A stretch of DNA of 64,000 bases from Plectrocnemia conspersa (Eukaryota > Arthropoda > Insecta > Trichoptera > Polycentropodidae), in contig VTFK01000023.1 of the NCBI GenBank assembly GCA_009617715.1, positions 744,001 to 808,000 on the forward strand, given 5' to 3'. Below, piece after piece: positions 49,462 through 62,501 of this stretch. The position numbers were made by a program, and so were the translations under genes. Every line of letters begins with the position of its first letter. Within the stretch, counting starts at the first letter, position 1. Under the pieces are notes generated by a model. It had not been told where the DNA came from. It made no database searches and was given only the letters and a program-made list of their open reading frames with translations.

Positions 49462-51085
49462 TTATAAAATATTAATATTAAAAGATATAAACCGGATCAG
49501 ATCCTCGTAGCTAACATTAAATAAATCAATTTTCAATGCCAGCGTATTAAGAAGCCGTATGGCCACAGCTATAGGCGAGTCGGCAAGTGCGGATGTCCTA
49601 GCCCTAACTGCCATCAAAAGAGGTCTCGATCGTGATTCTCGAAAATGTTCCGGAACCCAAAACTGGAATTCCTCGAGAATAGCTGGATTGTCGACAGCAC
49701 CTTTTAGTAGTTTGAAAAAATGCTTAGCGACATACAGCTTTCTGCGAGAATTCAGCGAATCATATTCCAACGCTCCTAAAAGTAAGGCGCTGGGATATAA
49801 GAACGGATAATAACCAAATGTCCGTTTGTAAAGGTATCTTAAATACCTTTTTTGAATTTTTTCTACTAAAATGGAATATTTGGCTATTCGGGGATTCCAA
49901 ATTATAGATCCCGATTCAAGAATGCTACGAACTAAGGTGTCATAGAGGATGCGAATAACTGACGGATCGTCAAAGTGAAAGGCATTCCTCATAACAAAAC
50001 CGAGCATCTTGGAAGATTTATCACAGACGTCGTGTATGTGTAGAAGAACCTCCATTTGCTCTCGAAAGTGATTCCGAGATCTTTAATGGAAGTTTCTCTA
50101 GTCAAAATGTTACCACCGAGATGGTAGAAATAAGCTGATGGCGAACGGGATCGAGAAAATGACACAGTATGGCACTTTCCGACACTAAAGGGCAGACGGT
50201 TAACGGAAGCCCATCTCCACAGAGAGTCTAAATCACTTTGTAGAGAGGAGTCCGCAACAGATCGAATGCATTTATATAATTTTAAATCATCTGCGTACAG
50301 AAAAAAACTTGAATTTTTAATTGCTGTATTTATGTCATTAATAAATAACACAAAAAGCAGAGGTCCCAGATTGGATCCTTGAGGAACCCCCGAAGGGGTA
50401 AAATATTCTTTGACAATCGGCCACCATAGGTTACAAACTGTCTACGATTGCTTAAATAACTCGAAAATAACCGAGTTAAATTATCTGAGCAACCGAGGTT
50501 CGACAATTTTTTTAATAATAACGTATGACAAACTTTGTCAAAGGCTTTCTCAAAATCTGTATACACGACGTCTACTTGAATTCCGGCATCGAGAGAAGTT
50601 GTCACCGTTTTGGTGAACGACAGAAGATTAGTAACAGTGGAACGGGCAGGACGAAACCCGTGCTGTTGGTCTAATAAAACTTGCCGAAAGTGATTGTAGA
50701 GATATTTATGAATAATTATTTCAAATAATTTAGCAGGAGCTGACAACACTGCTACTGGTCTATAATTCTTTATATATAATTTGTCACCCTTTTTATGAAT
50801 AGGGGTGACTTTTGTGCATTTCCATAGATCAGGAAATGATGATGTTTTGAGAATCAGATCATAAATACATTTTAGATGAGCAGCGAGACTGACTTCGCAA
50901 CCCTTGAAAATAAAATCGGGAATTAAATCAGGTCCAGAAGAACGCCCTGTCTTTAATTTATTAAATCCGTATTTAAGATCTGAGTGCTCAGTTTCTTTGA
51001 TGGTCAGTACTGAAGACCAAGAACATGAAGTAGGAAGCGACTGAGCAGAAGTCGAAAAATATTCCTCGAAAACAGAATAATTTAT
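49462..51085 (-). pseudogene. LINE reverse transcriptase pseudogene, two frame breaks
   Basis: From right to left: an open frame without an early stop from about 51085 runs through TGRSSGPDLIPDFIFKGC, TKVTPIHKKGD and NYRPVAVLSAPAKLFE, then QHGFRPARSTVTNLLSF, and motif A VDVVYTDFEKAFDKV (near 50560-50600). A frame break in a G run near 50390-50396 precedes motif B GVPQGSNLGPLLFVLFINDI. Motif C FLYADDLKLY is intact near 50285-50310, followed by LPFSVGKCHTVSF and IKDLGITFESK. A second break near 50065, probably a small deletion, leads into the C-terminal 197-codon frame ending at 49462 (RNAFHFDDPSVIRILYDTLV). The enzyme would copy element RNA, but the two breaks prevent a full product. The intact YADD suggests moderate age. 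Confidence 0.88.
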
Positions 51086-51100
51086 AATCAGTAAAAATAT

Positions 51101-51789
51101 GCTTAATTCACAGCAACATGTATATCATGTAGTTAAAAAAGGCAAAAGAATGTCCAATAAAAACACTGTTTTACAATAAAAAAATATTAAGATTAGCAAA
51201 AATTTCGTTTTGACAAAACAAAAAAATAATAATGTATGGATTAATGACTTATTAATGAATATATAATTAGGTATTTTACAAGGATTTATTTTCAGATTAA
51301 AATACCCATCATGTGTTGAAAAGTGAATAATAATTAAGCACGTGATAAATATTTCACTCAGATCTCATAAAATAATCAGAAACAAATTAGTTATGTACTC
51401 GCATGTTTTAATAAATATTTTATCGTTCTTTACTTTTATATTTTAATTTTTAATTATAATATAATTTACATGCATAAATATTAACCCAAATTAAAAATTA
51501 AAACAGTAAAAATATGTTTTATATACAAAGATATACATATACTGTATTTGTATGAATACATACTGTTATATATGCATATACATATATATATACGTATATA
51601 GGTTCTAAAAATAATATAAATGCATATTAAAAATATACACGCAAAAAAATAGCAAGAAAAACATTATAAATATGATTACATACACAAATGTTAAAGCATT
51701 AAAATAATTTTAGAGTATTTATCAAAGCAGAAGTGTAGAAAAGCGACAAAATTAAAATTGATAACATCTTAAAAACGAAAAATTATAAA
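51101..51789. other. AT-rich DNA between two LINE copies
   Basis: Nothing recognised apart from short TATA/CATATA repeats near 51530-51600. Confidence 0.45.
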
Positions 51790-52440
51790 ATAAACTAATT
51801 TATTTAAATTGAATTAAGGTCATCTTGACCTAACCTGTTACCCCAATGTGTCACGAAAGTCAAAAAAATATTACAATACACATACACAAAAAAATAATAC
51901 ATATTCAGGGGATTTTAAATTATATATCCTGGTACAAAAACAAGTACAATATATCGTTTAAAAAGTTTCTTAAGTCAAAACGTTCCCAACAAGATCGTAG
52001 GAATAATCTGATGACAAACTAAATCAAGAAAATGATACAGTATGACACTTTCCAACACTAAAGGGAAAACAGTTAACGGTTTAGGACATATTTATATAGA
52101 ATTTAAAACATCTTATAAAAAGAATGAGCCAAACAGATCGAATGCATCTAAACATTTTTTAATCATTTGCATAGAAAAAAAAATCGAATTCGTAACTACC
52201 GTATTTATGTCATTATTAAATAACGCAAAGAGCATAGGGCCCAGGTTGAACCTTTCAGAAACCCACAAAAGGGTGAAATATTTTTTTTAAAATCAACCGC
52301 TCTAGGTTACAAGCTGTCAAAGATCACTCAAATAACTCGAGAATAACCGAGCTAAATCCGAAAAATCCGACAATTTTTTTACGTGCTACACAAAATCCAT
52401 GTATACAAAGTGTACTTGTATTCCCGAAAAAATAGTTTAA
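51790..52440 (-). pseudogene. Second Jockey/CR1-like LINE copy, heavily decayed
   Basis: The 3' hairpin region (GGTCATCTTGACC, then GTTACCCCAATG) at 51818-51855 matches 49335-49370. After a deletion, 51965-52430 follows 50090-50600 of the better copy: ATGATACAGTATGACACTTT near 52031 (50157), CCAACACTAAAGGG near 52053 and TAACTCGAGAATAACCGAG near 52332 (50457). On the minus strand this covers motifs B to E of the reverse transcriptase. It is more diverged than its neighbour, so it is older or fast-decaying. Confidence 0.8.
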
Positions 52441-53300
52441 ATCATTTTATATTCTAAATCAACTTACATAATAACATATTATAGTTTTAATTAGTACACT
52501 TGAAGACATATAATACAAATGAACACTTTGCAAAGAATTACAAAATTGTTTACAGTGCTATTCATCATTCAAATAGTGGACATAGATAAATGAAACCGGT
52601 AGTAATTTAAAGCGCCACTTTGGCTACTACTGACGCTTCTAGGCTTAAACGGCTCGTCCTATGGTTTTATTTTTATTATTTAAGGCAATGTATGTCGTAA
52701 TTCATACAAATGAAACTTTTTCACTACACATTTTTTTGTTAATCGTAAAACAGCTGTGCACTGTACCTCGCTATGGTATTGTTTTATAACAAATTGTTTA
52801 TTAATCGCACACCGGCATCAATTATATAACACGCATACCTTCAGAGACAACCTTCTCCCACATGTGCGTGCTGTTAGCCAACGAGCTTATTTCCTATGAT
52901 ACTCAATGAAATATGCGCTTAGTACGCGGTTAAAATCCCAGATTGATCCGATTGAAAGTTGCCCATATGGCGATGGAGTAGTGCGCTTGCGAGCATTTTT
53001 ATTGCCCACTTATTCGCGAGAGGCGATCATTATCCGCGAAGATCGGCACTTTTCACTATAGATAAACACTCTGAGACCTGCCTCCATTACCGCCACCGCC
53101 ATTACGACGTGTCGTAGGAAGTGGCCAATAGGGATATTGTGTGTGTGTGTGTACAATACGTTTATCTGGCAGGCAAATTGGGTCGTTAAAAGAACCCGAA
53201 ACCGAAGCCCCGCGTCTGCACGTATGTATGTGTGTACAACACGAAAGATAAAGTTTAATATGAGCAACGATTGCTAGTCGTAAACTTGTATCGTGCTTAG
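52441..53300. promoter_or_regulatory. AT-rich lead, then GC-richer island at 52780-53290
   Basis: The island contains an imperfect (TG)n at 53139-53153, CACCGCCATTACGACGTG near 53092 and E-box/CACATGTGCGTG words near 52858. An 85-codon minus frame (53010-53267) is partly made of the TG repeat and is not convincing. Confidence 0.3.
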
Positions 53301-53787
53301 TTTGTGTAGCTTCGTGGGGTTTTTTCTATATTTTTTTGGGAAGAAAGTAAAAGTTCCATGGGGGATTCGATCGTATTGTGTTATGTTGCGTGGATTGCTA
53401 ATAATCACATATCTTTGTTTGTGGAAGGATTTTATACGACTTCGCAACTCAATTCGTCGATAACTTTTTAATCTAAATCTTGTCTATTGGAATATTTCTA
53501 TACCTATACATTAGGCCCTATAATATTTAATTTGACTACTGTACATTCATTTTGCTTTATTATTCCAATTAAAATTACTCAAAGAGATTATGAAACATTT
53601 TTTGACATCAAAAAGGGTGCTAATTTTTTGTATAACTCCTCTTAATTGGCGATTCTAAACTTAATTAATAATGGTGGATAAACCTTAAAAATAAAATGAA
53701 AATATTACATTTATATTAAATACTCAAAAATTTAACAAATTACAGACGTTTGCATGATTCGTTTTTTGTTTAATTTAGAAATATTTA
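53301..53787. other. AT-rich DNA
   Basis: Nothing recognised. Confidence 0.45.
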
Positions 53788-54003
53788 TTGTGGGAGAGAG
53801 GAGGGATTTGTTTGACCACAAGCCTGGCGGCACTTTTACAACACTGACGTGATGGCGGCGAGAGCAACTACATTCCTCTGGCGAGCACTACCGGACTACA
53901 ACGACCGGCAGCGCCTCATCCATCGACCTCTCATATTATTTGTAACTAAATAAATAAATGCTACTACGGCTTAATCTGTGTCAAATTGACAATTATCATT
54001 ACA
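53788..54003 (+). repeat. Possible solo LTR-like segment
   Basis: Begins TGTGGGAGAGAGGAGGG, has a GC-rich first part (GATGGCGGCGAGAGC), then an AATAAATAAATG poly-A-signal-like word near 53952, and ends near CATTACA. The TG...CA ends and polyadenylation-like word suggest an LTR of about 216 bp, but I found no second copy and no target duplication. A unique regulatory segment is an alternative. Confidence 0.25.
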
Positions 54004-56255
54004 GACAAAATTTGAATGTGTTTGTGAAGAATTCCTCTACAATTATTTATTCTTTAAAACACAAAAAAGGTTTAATAAATTCTCGTTGTGTCATTAAATT
54101 AAATTAACAAGTAAGAATAAAAAATATTTTATGTAATTTGAGGAAAGGGTCTTTTTATTTTTGCTTATAGAGCTAAAAAAAAGTATGGACGTGGCTATAT
54201 CTAATTTACTATAAAAAATAACAGTTTTTTTCTATGACAAACTTAAATACGATTTAAATAAAAACTGGTTTTAATCAGTTTTTAGAAATACTACTCTTTA
54301 ATTTTTTTTGAAAAAAATGGATTTTTTAGAACTTACTGTTAGTAGCAAATAGACCTTTGTGTCATTTGTGTTTATTCCTTTTATCACTAATTTGATTTTT
54401 TGATATTTGATTTTTGTACACAAATTTAGATCATCACGTTCAGTTTGTATATTCGTAGGCTCCGTGGTTTCGAACTTTAGATTCTGGACGGCAAGCGAAA
54501 TATGCGAAGAGAAAAGCAGACAGCTTTTGCAAACTTCGATGGTCTGAAGCATTATAAAATATGTGACACTGGGCACAGAAAAAAAGATGCAATGGAGACT
54601 GTAAGAAACGCACCAGGAGAGATAATACATCAGCTGACAATAATTCAACTCATCACTCCAGCAAAGACTCTGATTTCCAAAGACTGCCATTTGAATTTCA
54701 CCGCCTGATAGTGGCATCTACATGTATTCATATAATATATGCGGTAATTTATTAAGTTAATAAAATAGACTGTAACTTTTGTTTATTTTGGCTGTAAAGT
54801 CACACCCTTTCGGCCTCAAAATCCGAAAAGCTGTAAGTATATAATATACAATCAAAGGATAAGATAACTTCGCTTTATCAAACCAATTTTTTATTGAATA
54901 TATATAAACATAACTAAATAATATTATATAATATATAATGCAAGAACATTTGTTTAAACAAAATAATGCTATAAATATCTACATCGTCGAAAGAGTTATA
55001 CTAAAAAAAACTATATAGTCGAGTCATTCCAAAAGTAATACTGATAAAAATAAATATTTATAAAACAGTAAACACTGAGATGAAAAACACAGTCAGCTAA
55101 ATAATACATAAAGTACACATCAACTATTTTAGATTAAATATTTAAGATGAAAATGTTTCTCGGACCAGCGTCGCTAGACAGCTTAAAGAATATTGTTCAT
55201 AACTTGTCTGTTTCTAGGTTTATGTCATTTACATATATCTGAATTTGAGAATCGGTAAAAAGTTTAGGCAAGTTAATTACTGTGTTACAATCTGTAACAA
55301 TTAGCTATTAAATAGACAATATAAAGCAGAACTTGTTATCAGAAACAAAGGCTCTCTAAAATCATGAAGCAAGTAAGATCATTTTCAGTAATAAAGACAA
55401 CGTTAATCATTTTCTAACACATGCCAAATCGTAGTACAAGGAAACATTCAAGGTTCAATTAGCAAAGAATTCCAAGTGTGAGAAGTTGTTCAATTTCCAA
55501 ATGCGTTATCAGATTTGTGTTAAATATATATCTCACGAGTTCTTACATAAGCAGTTAACTACCGAACCACGCCCGGTATGTAAACAAACTGACACAGATA
55601 TGTTCAGCACGCTGTTTGAAAAATCTGTTTCAATAGATCACTGGTATACAATATGGTCATCTGAATAACTGATTCTCGGTCGAGGCTGGTATATGTATAT
55701 CGTTCTTGGCTCTTTTGTTATGAATGCTTAACACATGTAACAATGTAAAAGTAATCCTAGTAAGAACACATATTATTTAGTCTTATAACATTTTAATATG
55801 ATCAATTTCGTTATAATATAATATATGAGAGCAAGAGGAAAGGGAATTTATAATATATAAGGGCACGACAATAATTCCATTTGTAGAGACTTAACAAGAA
55901 TTAATGCAATAATGTCCAATTACTGAGTCGCTATAATCTATGTAGTAACTTTGCTATATAATATGGCTTCTGAAGTACTTCATAACCTCATTTACTAAAA
56001 ATCATATTATTTAAATTTGTAAATTATGAACAGAAACATGTCTAATTATTAATTCATTATTTACTTCATCCCAATGATTTTATTATGGTTTGTTTAATTA
56101 TAAATTCAGTCACGGAAATGATAATCTATTATTTACTACATATAAATGGTTTGAGTATCGCTTGTTTAATTAAATGTCGAAATATACTCATTTACGGTTA
56201 TTGGATTTTTCAACTGGAAATTAATCTATGGGTTCATATCACCAATGAAAAATGA
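54004..56255. other. AT-rich DNA with an unrecognised 139-codon frame (54298-54717, minus)
   Basis: The minus frame at 54298-54717 is long for this composition, with a hydrophobic middle (SWCVSYSLHCIFFSVPSVTY), but it overlaps a 68-codon plus frame, has a low-complexity lysine-rich end and resembles no family I know. 55480-55680 holds another unrecognised 60-codon frame. I do not call either a gene. The rest is AT-rich. Confidence 0.3.
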
Positions 56256-56790
56256 CCGAACATTTTTAATCCTTTTTGAGCACGTAAAACGTATATTGGG
56301 TAAACAGCACTCAACCTGAAACACAAATACGCCCGTGTTTTTCCAACCAAAGTCCTCATTAAAAACCAAGCGTCCTTTGTGACGGGATAAATATCGACGG
56401 ACCCATGTTGATTTTTACCTTTTTTAAATACACAGACACAAAAAAAAAATAATACAAATACAAACACCGGAAAAAATGATTTATAAGATTCATTTTAACT
56501 TTAGTCCGCCCCTTGGCAGAATGTTTTCGAATAGACTCGCGCCCCTTGCTCGTATTAAAAGTTAACATGTTCAGTATTATTGTACACAAAGTATGCGTGT
56601 GCGTATGTGGGGTTGTGCCCCTTCCAAGAATTCTTGCTTTGGAAAACACCCTTCGAGAGAGGACCTACAAAGTGCCGGTGTATTATTATGCGAGTTGAAA
56701 TTTCCTTTAAACTCTTGACACGCAGTCTAAACGAACGGGCTTTGTCATGAAATGAAAATATAATGATTGAACTTGCACCTAAATACAAGG
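56256..56790. promoter_or_regulatory. GC-richer island, candidate cis-regulatory element
   Basis: Several 61-96 codon frames on both strands overlap and none carries a domain. The patch includes GTGTGCGTATGTGGGGTTGTG near 56596 and AAACACCCTTCGAGAGAGG near 56643. Composition sets it apart from very AT-rich flanks. Confidence 0.25.
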
Positions 56791-57049
56791 CGGTCTAAAC
56801 AAATCAAAGTACTTACTATTGAACATTACGTATTTGAATTTAGCATAGTAGATACTATAACAAAAATATGTTAATACTCGGATCATTAAAAACTACCTTA
56901 TTCGGTAATATTGTATATAAGATTTATACACAAGACGAATTTCTAATATGCTTACAAAAAAGAGTCGTTATTCTATTAAACAAATAACACTTTATTTAGT
57001 TTTGAATTTGCCCTTATGAATGTTTAAAATACATGTGAACTCAATTTAT

Positions 57050-58000
57050 GTCGTTTTATTTTTACTATAAAATATTTAATGTGTGCGGCAGAGAAAAACT
57101 AAATAAGAGAGTTGGAGCACCACAATTGAAAACTAATAAAGGCAAATGGGTAAAAGATAATCAGTTTAAAGATACCACTTTAAAAACACTACCTCAAAAA
57201 AAAATTGATATAATCCCGTGTATAACTTTTAGAGCAGATTAAACTTAAATTAATCCAAATAAATCTTGATCATGGACCTGTACTCAAAAAGCTGCCACAA
57301 AAAGTAATCGTTAAAATAAAACAGATCATAAGCACAGTCTTCTACCTGAGATGCGTGCCGTCGATATGACAGATTTGAAAAAGTTTTCATGTTCCAAAAC
57401 TAGGCAAACCTACTATTTTAACATCTTACAGATTAATACAGACTTATTTATGTTCAGTTGTTTAAAAATTGCTTCTCAAAAGATTATTACCCGCAATTAA
57501 GGAGAAAATATTATATACTGACCACCAATTTAAGTTTGGTCGGAATAATTTGACCATTGAACAGGTGCATTGGATAACGAGTACAAGAAATATTTTTTTT
57601 ACTTTTGTGTTGATGTGGCACATATTTATAAAATTACAAAAATGTGCCACACCAAATACAGATATCTTACCTCTTGGATAGATATTTTAGAATCAATCAA
57701 GATGATGCATATTCTTAACTTAAAAAAAATAAAGCTGGTGTTCCGCAAGGGAAATGTATTGGGTCCTACTATAAACCAGTGACCTACCAGATGATGAAAA
57801 GAAATTACAGCCACATTTACAAACGATACTGCAATCTTAGCTGTTCATCATCAACAAAGGCTAAAAAATCCAGTCAATGCCGAGGCCATAAACCTTCTTG
57901 AAAAAGAAGAATAAAAATAACTAAGCCACACTAATTGATACAATCGTAACTATGTTATGCTAAATGACAAAAAAGTCATAAATTTCACATATAACTAAGC
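57050..58000 (+). pseudogene. Jockey-like LINE reverse transcriptase relic
   Basis: Plus strand, with frame changes: APQLKTNKGKWVKDNQFKDT near 57110-57180 (linker before the enzyme), KKLPQKVIVKIKQIISTVFY near 57280-57345, PKLGKPTILTSYR near 57395-57435, LLKRLLPAIKEKILYTDHQF near 57470-57530 followed by GRNNLTIEQVHWIT, then motif B AGVPQG at about 57733-57750 and motif C as TFTNDTAILAVH at about 57812-57847. The catalytic FADD has become FTND. Motif A is lost, and the spacing from fingers to motif B is short, so a deletion has occurred. It is clearly non-functional. Confidence 0.82.
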
Positions 58001-59880
58001 GAATTACTTTTAAAAATTAATTGAAGTAGAAAAAATAGTTATTATTAGCTATGTTAGCTATATTAAAATGTTTCAATAAACGCCCTTTAAATAAAACCGC
58101 ATGGTCTTAAAATAAAATGAAAATGAATGGAAGTAAAAACATACTGCAGTATCTAAATATTACTAAGACTACAAAAATACAAACAGATTTTTTTATCTAT
58201 CAGAATTTATTGCTCACTCTATAGAGCTAAAAACCGTTTAAGCAAAAAATTCCGTTCTTTGATTATTTTATTCACAAGCTCTGAGGAGTGAGTCACAGTG
58301 CAGAAAAAAAATATATTATTTTCAGGCACTATGATGATGTCATTGGCATTTGTGATTTCACCAAGATTTTTTCGCAATGATTAACATCAATTTTCAGAAA
58401 ATTTACAAATGACTTTATCCGTGACGTAATGTTAATTTAAAAAAAAAACTTTCAGGCTATTTTTAAATGGCCATAATTGAATAATAAATATTATTGAATT
58501 GAAATTAGATAAATTATACATAACTGAATATATGGTTCAAAACATTATCAAATGCACTATTCCGCACCAAAAGTATATACCCAAAAACAAATTAATACGA
58601 TACCAGTACTTCAGTCGATTATAGTAGAATTAAGTAGCAGTGACTTACCTGTAACAAAAATAAAAAAACAATGTTAGCATGATTTAATATTATATAGTTT
58701 TATATTATTGAAATAAATTCCCCATGGAAGTATAACAGTAAAATTATTGTATCCTATATAATACAACCATCATATTTTTCACTTAGATTATTATAATATA
58801 TGCCACCATCCAAATAACATAATATATCACGAGGGTTTCGCCAGTTGTCATGTGTGCAATTTTATGTATTCAAGTATGGATTTTATGCTCAGTATCTAAT
58901 TTAAAATAAGAATAGGGAGCGCACATGCTTATTATATTTTTTTTTATGAAAGTGTCAGCAAAATGTTAGACGCCCCTGTCTGGAATCTACTGTGTCAAAA
59001 GATCGATATGTCACTGGCTGGAGCAACTAATGTCACCAGCATAGTGTGACGTACGAATTGAACTATTGTAATGGTTTTTAAAAATAGTCACGATCGAATA
59101 CAACGTTCAGTCGGACGTTGAGCAAAAGCATTTTAAAACAGGGTTTCAAAAATAACTTTTAACATTTATCATATAATGAAATATGTAATTCTGGTGTTGT
59201 AATATAATATACAATAGGTCACATTGATATGTACCGCCTCTAATTGATTTTCAACTAATTAGACCATTACATAAAATAAGTGTTGTCCGTTTAATTCGTT
59301 AGGGGGGGTCAGCCTTAATAGCTATATGGTCATAAATAATTATATTGCTTTTTAGTAATTAGTTCTTTCACGCGTCTATGAAAGGATTTGAAATAGTTGT
59401 CAGTTATTAGCGATTATGTTTAATTAAAAAAATCTCATTTCTATATTTGTGGATATGATTTAATATCTAGAAGCATATACCTGTTGAGATTAAGAATTGA
59501 TGAGATAATTTCTAACACATCTTTTAATTATAATGTTTCTGCTACTGACATGTTAAACTCTACAGAAACATAAAAAGTAAAAATACTTAACATTCGAAAT
59601 ATCTCTTGTAATTTTAATCTTTAAAGTAGCTCCTATGCAGAATGTATTTTGAAACCATTAGAGCACATAAAAGTAATATATGGATAACCACTATATAAAA
59701 AATGATTTAATATATATATGTTGTAAAGCTAGAAAAATTTAATGTTTAAGTTTTAAAATATCTAACCATACATGACAGTTATAATCTGATAAACCAATGA
59801 AACAATGTCAATATACAAATCTACGACGAAAATTTATTCCCTTAGATGTTCTATATAAATATAAAAAAATATACACGTTT
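58001..59880. other. AT-rich DNA with an unassigned richer patch at 58950-59130
   Basis: The patch (GACGCCCCTGTCTGGAATC near 58970, then CACTGGCTGGAGCAAC) is unassigned and might be a repeat fragment. No gene is recognised elsewhere. Confidence 0.35.
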
Positions 59881-60540
59881 TATATTATTTCTGTACTCCT
59901 ACAGAGCACAGGGGTAGGGGATGAAATAGAACTTTGCCATTTCTAAAATATAAACTTCGATAAAATAGATTTGTCGACCCTCGATCGTACGCGTTCGGAA
60001 TGACACAATCGCTAGGTTAAAAACTGGGATTAGGAGAGAGAGAAAAAGCGACCTGGGGCAGGCAGGGCAGGGGTGCGCGCACACGCACCCTCCCCTTCGA
60101 AAAAGAGAAAAAAAGAGTTTCAATTACAATAAAGCCCATTGTTGTGTAATCATATGACGGCGGCAGACGAACGCGCCGAACAACAATCCACCCTTGTGGA
60201 TGTTAAAAAAGACATATGTGTTGTGGGTGGCAGGGGTCGGCACCCCGCAAGAAGGACTCGGGGATTTCGCCGAGGCCCGGGGCTAGCGGGTTCCCAACCT
60301 GGGGCGAAAAATAATAATAAAAAAAATATTACGTATATATACACACATATAAAATCCGGATAGGAAAACACCATTACGGCAATGCAAATACACGAATCTC
60401 TGACCGCAGGAAAAACTCTGGATATAAAGGTTTCGACGTGGATGTGTATGTGTGTGTAATATAAAATATTATTTTGTGGAAGTCGAAAAAAATACATATA
60501 ACACGTACGAGAGTCTTAAATAAACGATGTTTTTTGGTGA
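59881..60540. promoter_or_regulatory. GC-rich island, candidate cis-regulatory element
   Basis: Includes a GAGAGAGAGAAAAAGCGACC stretch (GAGA-factor-type words) at about 60032-60051, GCGCGCACACGCACCC near 60075, and a very GC-rich core at 60225-60305. Two frames (74 and 115 codons) overlap on opposite strands through the core without domains. Chromatin-regulatory function (promoter, enhancer or Polycomb-type element) is speculation from GAGA words and composition. Confidence 0.3.
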
Positions 60541-61659
60541 AGCTAAAGCATCCCTAAATGTATCGTAAAATATACAAAGTATAAATACAAAATTTAATAT
60601 TTATAATATTAAATTGTGTGTGAAAATATATTTAAATTAAGGGTTATTTTTTATCGTAAATATTTTTATAGTGTGTTCTTTAAATCTTGGTATTCAAAGG
60701 CTATTCTAAAGTTTTTTGATTATAAAAAGGTGTATTATGTTATATTTTTAGAGCTTCGTTTTATATGACATGTAATTCAGAAAAAAATATTATTGGTGTT
60801 AAGATAAGTCTAATTAATTGATAGTATTTTCAGAATTTATTATTCGTGACAAGTTGTCTATTAAATATCGGTTTAAGGGCCACAATGACGGTAAGCAATT
60901 AGAGAAAATTTTGAAAATGTGTTTATTAAATTAAAGATTGGAGTCCAGGTTTAAGCTTATATATTTATAATTAGATTTTCATTCTACCGCTTTGTTGCCC
61001 TTTGGAGAGGTGGTGGCAAAGTATATCATCTTTTGTAAATATAATTGACTCTGTTTTATTTTGGTTGGTTCTAATTTTCCACCACTCTAAATATTTATTT
61101 TTAATTTGAAAAGATGTTTGTATTTTATTTGTGATTGGTTTAAGGCTACAAGCACTTGTTAATTTTAAAATATCGTTCGTATATAAGATAATGCTCCATG
61201 AGGAGCATTAGTAATTTTACGGGGTATCGAATATCCACTATTTAGTGAAATAATATAGCTCTTATTATTCAAAGTATGAGCGTAGATAGTTAGAAGTTTT
61301 GCATTTTCCATGTCAAAATATTTGTCTATATCTTACATTAAAGAAAGATTTCATTAAATCGTCAGAATTGTCAGAATTGAGTCTGTGCGAACAATGGCAC
61401 AACTCTACAAGGCACGTCGCCGAGGGTCTGCGTCCCCGGATAATGTGCCCGAAACTTTGTCCTCAGTGGCGTGTTTATCTCACTTGATTCATATCCTTCT
61501 TATATAGTAACTACACAAAGATTTTTTCGATACCCAGTTTCAAGCGATTTATTAAGAATACTGAAAATTTAAATATGAATTTACTATGAAAATATATGTA
61601 CATCTTTTACTGGTTTAATTTGAAAAACTTTGAAACAACGGGAAATTAGACCATTATTT
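60541..61659. other. AT-rich DNA with motif shared with 17.9 kb
   Basis: 61418-61450 (CGCCGAGGGTCTGCGTCCCC, then GATAATGTGCCC) is the partner of 17892-17925. No gene is recognised. Confidence 0.4.
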
Positions 61660-61990
61660 TTTGACACGCGCTGTACACAGACCGCGCCACATTTACAAAG
61701 CTCGGAAATAAATTCGGAAGTTCAATTCGAAGCGAAGCATCTCGATTTGAATTTTAATACCGAAACTGTGGACGCAGATAACGTTTTGCGGGCGCTCACA
61801 ATATCCTGAAATAAAGTATGCGCCGCGAGCCGAAAATATTTCCACGTGAATGTTTAACGGCGCTTTGATTAAGCCTAATGAAAATTGTTCTCATAAATTA
61901 AAAAATATATATATAATACTTTGTTAGCAAAGTACTTGTACATAGTACGCATTCGAACCATGTTGATTCATTCAATCAATTAATTTGTTA
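61660..61990. promoter_or_regulatory. GC-richer island, candidate cis-regulatory element
   Basis: Balanced CpG-bearing sequence with GAAGCGAAGCATCTCG, GCGGGCGCTCACAATATCC and GGCGCTTTGATTAAGC (TCF-like CTTTGAT at 61864). No sustained frame. Confidence 0.28.
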
Positions 61991-62501
61991 TCTCGACTAC
62001 GCGCGCCGTGTTGTAGGCGCTGAATTTCGAAACAGTATTTAGTATTTGATTCAGGTTAAGAATTGATTGTGTGCCAATCAACTATTCGGTTGTTTGTACG
62101 CCTATAAATTCAACTACTGATGAAGTTTGTATGCAAAACCATTCAAACAGAAAATGTAACTAATGCAGCTCATTTAATATGCCAAATTCCATATATGAAT
62201 ACGGCTGCGGCATTTCAATTAAATTAATTTATGTATATCAAATACTATATAAAATATAATATTTAAAACTAGACGGTTGAGTGGGCAATAGATTAAATTA
62301 AATTTATATTGATTGTAGGCACGTTTTATCTTATAATTATTTCAGAATTGGTGCTCTTTTTTCCGCAATGTAAATTATAATATGTTATACCTTTCATACA
62401 AAAATTAATGCTATAAAAAAATACTTATAAAACACAATAATAAAAATTAAGCTCAGTTTTTCTATGTATGGAAATTTCTATTTTAATAATATTTGATTAT
62501 G
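61991..62501. other. AT-rich DNA
   Basis: A mild patch at 61991-62220, otherwise AT-rich. Nothing recognised. Confidence 0.4.

Larger units (their letters stand above)
49320..51100 (-). mobile_element. Jockey/CR1-like LINE, 5'-truncated, best copy
   Basis: The insertion reads right to left. Its 3' side is T/A-rich on the plus strand (49262-49325), as expected for a tail, preceded by a perfect 12-bp hairpin (49335-49378). The reverse transcriptase relic fills most of the rest (separate entry). The 5' side fades near 51085-51100, so endonuclease and first open frame are absent, as usual for truncated LINE insertions. Relatives lie at 35.93-36.54 kb and 51.79-52.44 kb in the same orientation. 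Target duplication was not found. Confidence 0.85.

Noticed and set aside
60139..60497. Overlapping 74- and 115-codon frames on opposite strands
   Set aside because: Both follow from the GC-rich core and have no domain; neither is favoured.
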